From Rhodoferax sp. (GTDB lineage Bacteria; Pseudomonadota; Gammaproteobacteria; Burkholderiales; Burkholderiaceae_C): a stretch of DNA of 16,796 nt. The translations under genes and the position numbers were made by a program. The DNA is taken from NCBI GenBank assembly GCA_030683195.1, contig JAUXQA010000161.1, positions 1-16,796 on the forward strand, read 5' to 3'. Shown here in pieces: positions 13,837 to 16,796 of the stretch (the first letter of the stretch is position 1; each line of letters starts with the position of its first letter). The notes under the pieces are model-generated. The model was not told where the DNA came from, ran no database searches, and was given only the letters and a program-made list of their open reading frames with translations.

Positions 13837-16119
13837 CGCTTCCAGCGTCACCCGGCGCTCCTGGAGTTCATCCAGCTGGTCATCCACCTCGGCCAGGTCG
13901 CTGGTAATCTGGGCGCTGCGCACCCGGGCCTGCTCGGCCAGCTGCGACAGGCGCAGGGTTTCCACCTGCAGCTCATGGGCACGGCTCTGGCTCTCAGTGG
14001 CCTCGCGGCGCACGGCCACCAGGCGTTGGGAGGCGTCGGCATAAGCTGCTTCAGCACGCACCAGAGCCGAGCGTGACTCCTCGGCAATCAGGGCCTGGGC
14101 CTTGAGTTGTTTCTCCAGGTTGTCGATTTCCTGGGCGCGGGCCAGCAGTCCGGCCTGCTCCGAGTCGGGCGCATAGAACGTCACGCTATGGACGCCAACA
14201 CAATGCCCCGATTTCACAAAAATCATCTCGCCAGGCTGCAAGGCACTTCGAGCGGCCAGCGCGTCCTCAAAACTGGCGGCGGTGAAACAGCCTTGCAGCC
14301 AGTCCACCAACACCGCTTTTTGGCCGGCGTTGTTGAGGCGCAACAAATCGGACAAACGCGTGAGCGGGGTCGTCGCCTGGGGCAGCGCGGCCAGCGGCGG
14401 GCTGTAAAACGCCAGCTTGGCCGGCGGCGCGTCATTGGCAAAGGCGCGCACCATCTCCAGACGTGAGACCTCCAGCGCGCCCAGGCGCTCGCGCAGCGCT
14501 GCCTCAAGCGCGTTTTCCCAGCCTTGCTCAATGTTGATTCGGGTCCAGAGCCCTTGCAGGCTCTCCAGCCCGTGACGCGCCAGCCAGGGCTGCAGCTTGC
14601 CGTCGGTCTTGACCTTTTCCTGCAAAGCCTTGAGCGCCTCCAGGCGGGCCGACACATCGGCCTGCCGGGCGGATTCGGTGTTGACGGTCTTTTGCTGGGT
14701 GCGGCGGGTCTCGTCGAGTTGCGGCACCGTGTCTTGCAGTTCCAGCAGGCGCGCCTCGCTGACGCCGGCTACTTCTTGCGCTTGCTCCAGCTGGCTTTGC
14801 AGATTCACCAACTGGGTCTCGTCCGGGGCGGCCAGGGCATTGCGGTCAGCGCTCAGGCGCTCGCGTCGGGTGGTTAGCTGGCGCGACTGCTCCTCAATGC
14901 TGCGCTGGTCAGCGGCCAGGACCTGGATTTGCTGCTGCACTTGAGCCACATTGGCACGCTGGTCGTTGGCGCCCTTCTGGGCAACCCGCAGGGCATCCTC
15001 CAGGTCAGGCAAGGCCTGGGCCTGCTCTTCGACCTGGGCGGCGAGCATCTCGGTCTTTTCCTCGCCCACCATGGCCAACTCAGACAGGCTCTCGATCTCC
15101 GTGTGGGCGTCTTCCTGGCGCGTGGCCCATTGGGTGGACTGCTCCTTGAGGGTAATGAGACGCTGCTCGACCCGCTGGCGCCCTTCCACCACAAACCGGA
15201 TTTCAGCCTCCAGGCGCCCTACCTCGGTACTGGCCTCATACAACAGGCCTTGGGCTTGATTGACCTGATCGCCCGCACCATAGTGTGCCTGGCGCACGGT
15301 CTCCAGCTCGGATTCAATGTGACGCAGGTCGGCAATGCGGCTCTCCAGCGCGTTGACGGCGCTTTGCGCATCCGCCTTGACTTTGGCCTGATCAGTCTCG
15401 GACTCACCCCGCTTCAGGAACCAGAGCTGGTGTTGTTTGAGCGTGGCAGCGTCAGACAAGTTATTGAACTTGCGCGCCACCTCGGCTTGCTTCTCAAGCT
15501 TTTCGAGGTTGGCGTTGAGCTCGCGCAAGATGTCTTCCACGCGGGTAAGGTTCTCGCGGGTGTCGGACAGGCGGTTCTCGGTCTCACGGCGGCGCTCCTT
15601 GTACTTGGAGACGCCGGCGGCTTCTTCCAGAAACAGGCGAAGCTCTTCAGGTTTGGACTCGATGATCCGGCTGATGGTGCCCTGGCCAATGATGGCGTAG
15701 GCGCGTGGTCCCAGGCCCGTGCCCAAAAACACGTCTTGCACATCGCGGCGGCGCACCGGCTGGTTATTGATGTAGTAGCTGCTGGTGCCGTCACGGGTCA
15801 GCACCCGCTTGACCGCAATCTCGCCAAACGTGGCCCATTGCCCGCCCGCGCGGTGGTCGGCGTTATCAAACACCAACTCCACGCTGGCGCGGCTGGCAGG
15901 CTTGCGGGTGGTGGTGCCATTGAAAATGACATCCTGCATCGACTCGCCACGCAACTCCGAGGCCTTGGACTCGCCAAGCACCCAGCGCACCGCATCCATG
16001 ATGTTGGACTTGCCACAGCCGTTCGGCCCGACCACACCCACCAGTTGCCCCGGGAGCATGAAGGTGGTGGGCTCGGCAAACGACTTGAAGCCTGATAACT
16101 TGATTGAATTGAGACGCAC
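13720..16119 (-). CDS. smc: Chromosome segregation protein SMC, C-terminally truncated and fused out of frame
   Basis: The frame encodes 799 residues, of which about 761 are SMC. The N-terminal ATPase half-head has Walker A GPNGCGKSNIMDAVRW at 31-46. Coiled coil runs from about 170 to 480. A hinge region follows (WLARHGLESLQGLWTRI, ALRERLGALEVSRLEM), then the start of the returning coiled coil (LDELQERRVTLEA). Full-length SMC is roughly 1150-1200 residues. The C-terminal half of the coil and the half-head with the LSGGE signature and Walker B are absent. After VTLEA (junction near 13836) the frame reads the coiled-coil repeats in a wrong frame for 38 residues (LSGMQKRKPRPKQSPS) to TAG at 13720. 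SMC normally compacts and segregates chromosomes with ScpAB as an ATP-dependent dimer; this version cannot form the ATPase. The start is GTG, by family N-terminus (RLNSIKLSGFKSFAEP). Neighbours usual downstream in this group (zipA, ligA) are missing. Confidence 0.92.
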   Translation of the reverse strand: MRLNSIKLSGFKSFAEPTTFMLPGQLVGVVGPNGCGKSNIMDAVRWVLGESKASELRGESMQDVIFNGTTTRKPASRASVELVFDNADHRAGGQWATFGEIAVKRVLTRDGTSSYYINNQPVRRRDVQDVFLGTGLGPRAYAIIGQGTISRIIESKPEELRLFLEEAAGVSKYKERRRETENRLSDTRENLTRVEDILRELNANLEKLEKQAEVARKFNNLSDAATLKQHQLWFLKRGESETDQAKVKADAQSAVNALESRIADLRHIESELETVRQAHYGAGDQVNQAQGLLYEASTEVGRLEAEIRFVVEGRQRVEQRLITLKEQSTQWATRQEDAHTEIESLSELAMVGEEKTEMLAAQVEEQAQALPDLEDALRVAQKGANDQRANVAQVQQQIQVLAADQRSIEEQSRQLTTRRERLSADRNALAAPDETQLVNLQSQLEQAQEVAGVSEARLLELQDTVPQLDETRRTQQKTVNTESARQADVSARLEALKALQEKVKTDGKLQPWLARHGLESLQGLWTRINIEQGWENALEAALRERLGALEVSRLEMVRAFANDAPPAKLAFYSPPLAALPQATTPLTRLSDLLRLNNAGQKAVLVDWLQGCFTAASFEDALAARSALQPGEMIFVKSGHCVGVHSVTFYAPDSEQAGLLARAQEIDNLEKQLKAQALIAEESRSALVRAEAAYADASQRLVAVRREATESQSRAHELQVETLRLSQLAEQARVRSAQITSDLAEVDDQLDELQERRVTLEALSGMQKRKPRPKQSPSAMPKLRQKAKHSPNAMSRLRPK

Positions 16120-16381
16120 GGTGGGTGCAAGCTGCTTTAAATGGGTTTGAGGGGGGGCAAAACCGGCCTGGTGGCACGCGCCTGAGCTTGAAAAGACCCC
16201 GAAAACAGCCTGTCATGATACCTTGCCCGCCAAATGCCCCGCCTAACTCGCCGTCCGACTCAATAGCAACGACGCTCAAAGGTGAAGGTAGCGAGGAGCT
16301 TTTGGTCAGATCAGGCCGATGCTATTGTTTTTGACATTAAAACCTGATCAATACGCCGGCCAGAAGCCATTTTTATAAAAA
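16120..16381. other. Intergenic region upstream of smc
   Basis: 262 bp without a supported gene. It should contain the smc promoter and the end of the EamA transcript. A 7-bp inverted pair (gatcagg at 16309-16315, cctgatc at 16343-16349) with a long loop is too weak to call a terminator. Confidence 0.4.
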
Positions 16382-16796
16382 TCAAGCGTCTGAGCGTGCC
16401 AACGCAGGTGCCCCTGCCGTGCGGGTCACCCAAAAGACGCCCGGCAAAATCAGCGCCGCACCCACCAGATGGTGCCACCCCAAGGGTTCATTCAGAACGC
16501 CCCACGCCGCCACAGCGGCATACAAAGGGCCCAGATACAAGGTCACAGCCACCCGGCTGGCACCCAATATTTTTTGTGACCAACCGTACAACCAATAGGC
16601 CCCCAGCCCCGGCAGCAAGGCCGCCACCAGCGTCAGACCCGTGGCGTGCCAAGTCCAGGCGGGGGTCGTGTCAAGGCTCATTTCCCACACGGCAAAGGGC
16701 AGCAACACCGCCACGCCTCCGGCGCAAATCGCGGCCAGCCGGGCCGTGGCGCTGAGCGAACTCGTCCATTTTTTTTGCAGCAGGGCAAACAGTGCC
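16382..16796 (-). CDS. EamA/DMT-family transporter, C-terminal part (5' end outside window)
   Basis: The frame is open from the right edge to TGA at 16382-16384 and encodes 137 residues, starting ALFALLQKKWTSSLSATARL. Several hydrophobic segments are visible: AAICAGGVAVLLPFAVW, LTLVAALLPGLGAYWLYGW, RVAVTLYLGPLYAAVAAWGV and HHLVGAALILPGVFWV. This is the second EamA repeat of a drug/metabolite transporter, including the typical LGPLYAAVAAWGVLNEPL. These inner-membrane proteins export or import small metabolites; the substrate is not predictable. The start lies beyond the window. It precedes smc in the same direction with a 262-bp gap. Confidence 0.88.
   Translation of the reverse strand, partial: ALFALLQKKWTSSLSATARLAAICAGGVAVLLPFAVWEMSLDTTPAWTWHATGLTLVAALLPGLGAYWLYGWSQKILGASRVAVTLYLGPLYAAVAAWGVLNEPLGWHHLVGAALILPGVFWVTRTAGAPALARSDA

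Noticed and set aside
14929..16095. Plus-strand open frame of 388 codons opposite smc
   Set aside because: It is the antisense shadow of a GC-rich gene. SMC motifs are on the minus strand and the opposite translation shows no family pattern.
16331..16336. TTGACA as a -35 box
   Set aside because: It points toward the plus strand, where no gene follows, and no -10 element lies at the proper distance.
16309..16349. Inverted pair gatcagg/cctgatc as a terminator
   Set aside because: The stem is only 7 bp with a loop of about 27 nt and no T-run directly after it.

Overview
This window looks like a surface-polysaccharide (O-antigen or capsule) locus on a betaproteobacterial chromosome, joined to a broken housekeeping region. 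The SMC sequence, the Rpn/DUF4351-type nuclease gene and the general codon style suggest a Comamonadaceae-like host (Rhodoferax/Polaromonas type). That assignment is an inference from protein style, not from a database search.

Layout. (a) 1-6909, minus strand: a compact gene run read from right to left. It comprises a type II phosphomannose isomerase/GDP-mannose pyrophosphorylase (manC-like), an FkbM methyltransferase with a TPR-like N-terminus, a small AT-rich DUF4214-like protein, and a very large glycosyltransferase with three GT4 domains that runs off the left edge. The glycosyltransferase frame is open for 1175 codons without a stop. (b) 6914-7297: the decayed middle and C-terminal part of an Rpn-family (PD-(D/E)XK) gene. 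(c) 7313-8972, minus strand: a UDP-glucuronate decarboxylase (UDP-xylose synthase) and a PglD/NeuD-like acyltransferase. (d) 8973-9317: a divergent intergenic region. (e) 9318-11534, plus strand: a 738-residue protein that fuses a capsule-synthesis/sulfotransferase-like domain to a GT2 domain and a beta-rich tail. It is the only supported plus-strand gene and is written in a different, alphaproteobacterial-looking style. (f) 11535-12181: a graveyard with a 24-codon orphan tail, an Rpn N-terminal fragment, and a fragment copied from the TPR part of the FkbM gene. (g) 12182-13836: an apparently intact Rpn/DUF4351 gene, preceded by the 3' part of a coiled-coil gene made of 14-residue repeats. (h) 13720-16119: smc, with its C-terminal half missing and joined out of frame to the coiled-coil repeats. 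(i) 16382-16796: the C-terminal part of an EamA/DMT transporter.

How the genes work together. ManC would supply GDP-mannose and UXS would supply UDP-xylose. The multi-domain GT4 protein would polymerise or extend a chain, the FkbM protein could methylate it, and the PglD-like and capsule/GT2 proteins could decorate it. The combination (GDP-mannose, a multi-GT4 polymerase, a methyltransferase and an orphan coiled coil) recalls ABC-transporter-dependent O-antigen systems such as E. coli O9 (WbdA/WbdD). No transporter is visible here.

The most striking points are the truncated, out-of-frame smc fusion; the possibility that 7300-11660 interrupted one Rpn gene whose two ends survive on either side; and the tandem-duplicated glycosyltransferase domains.
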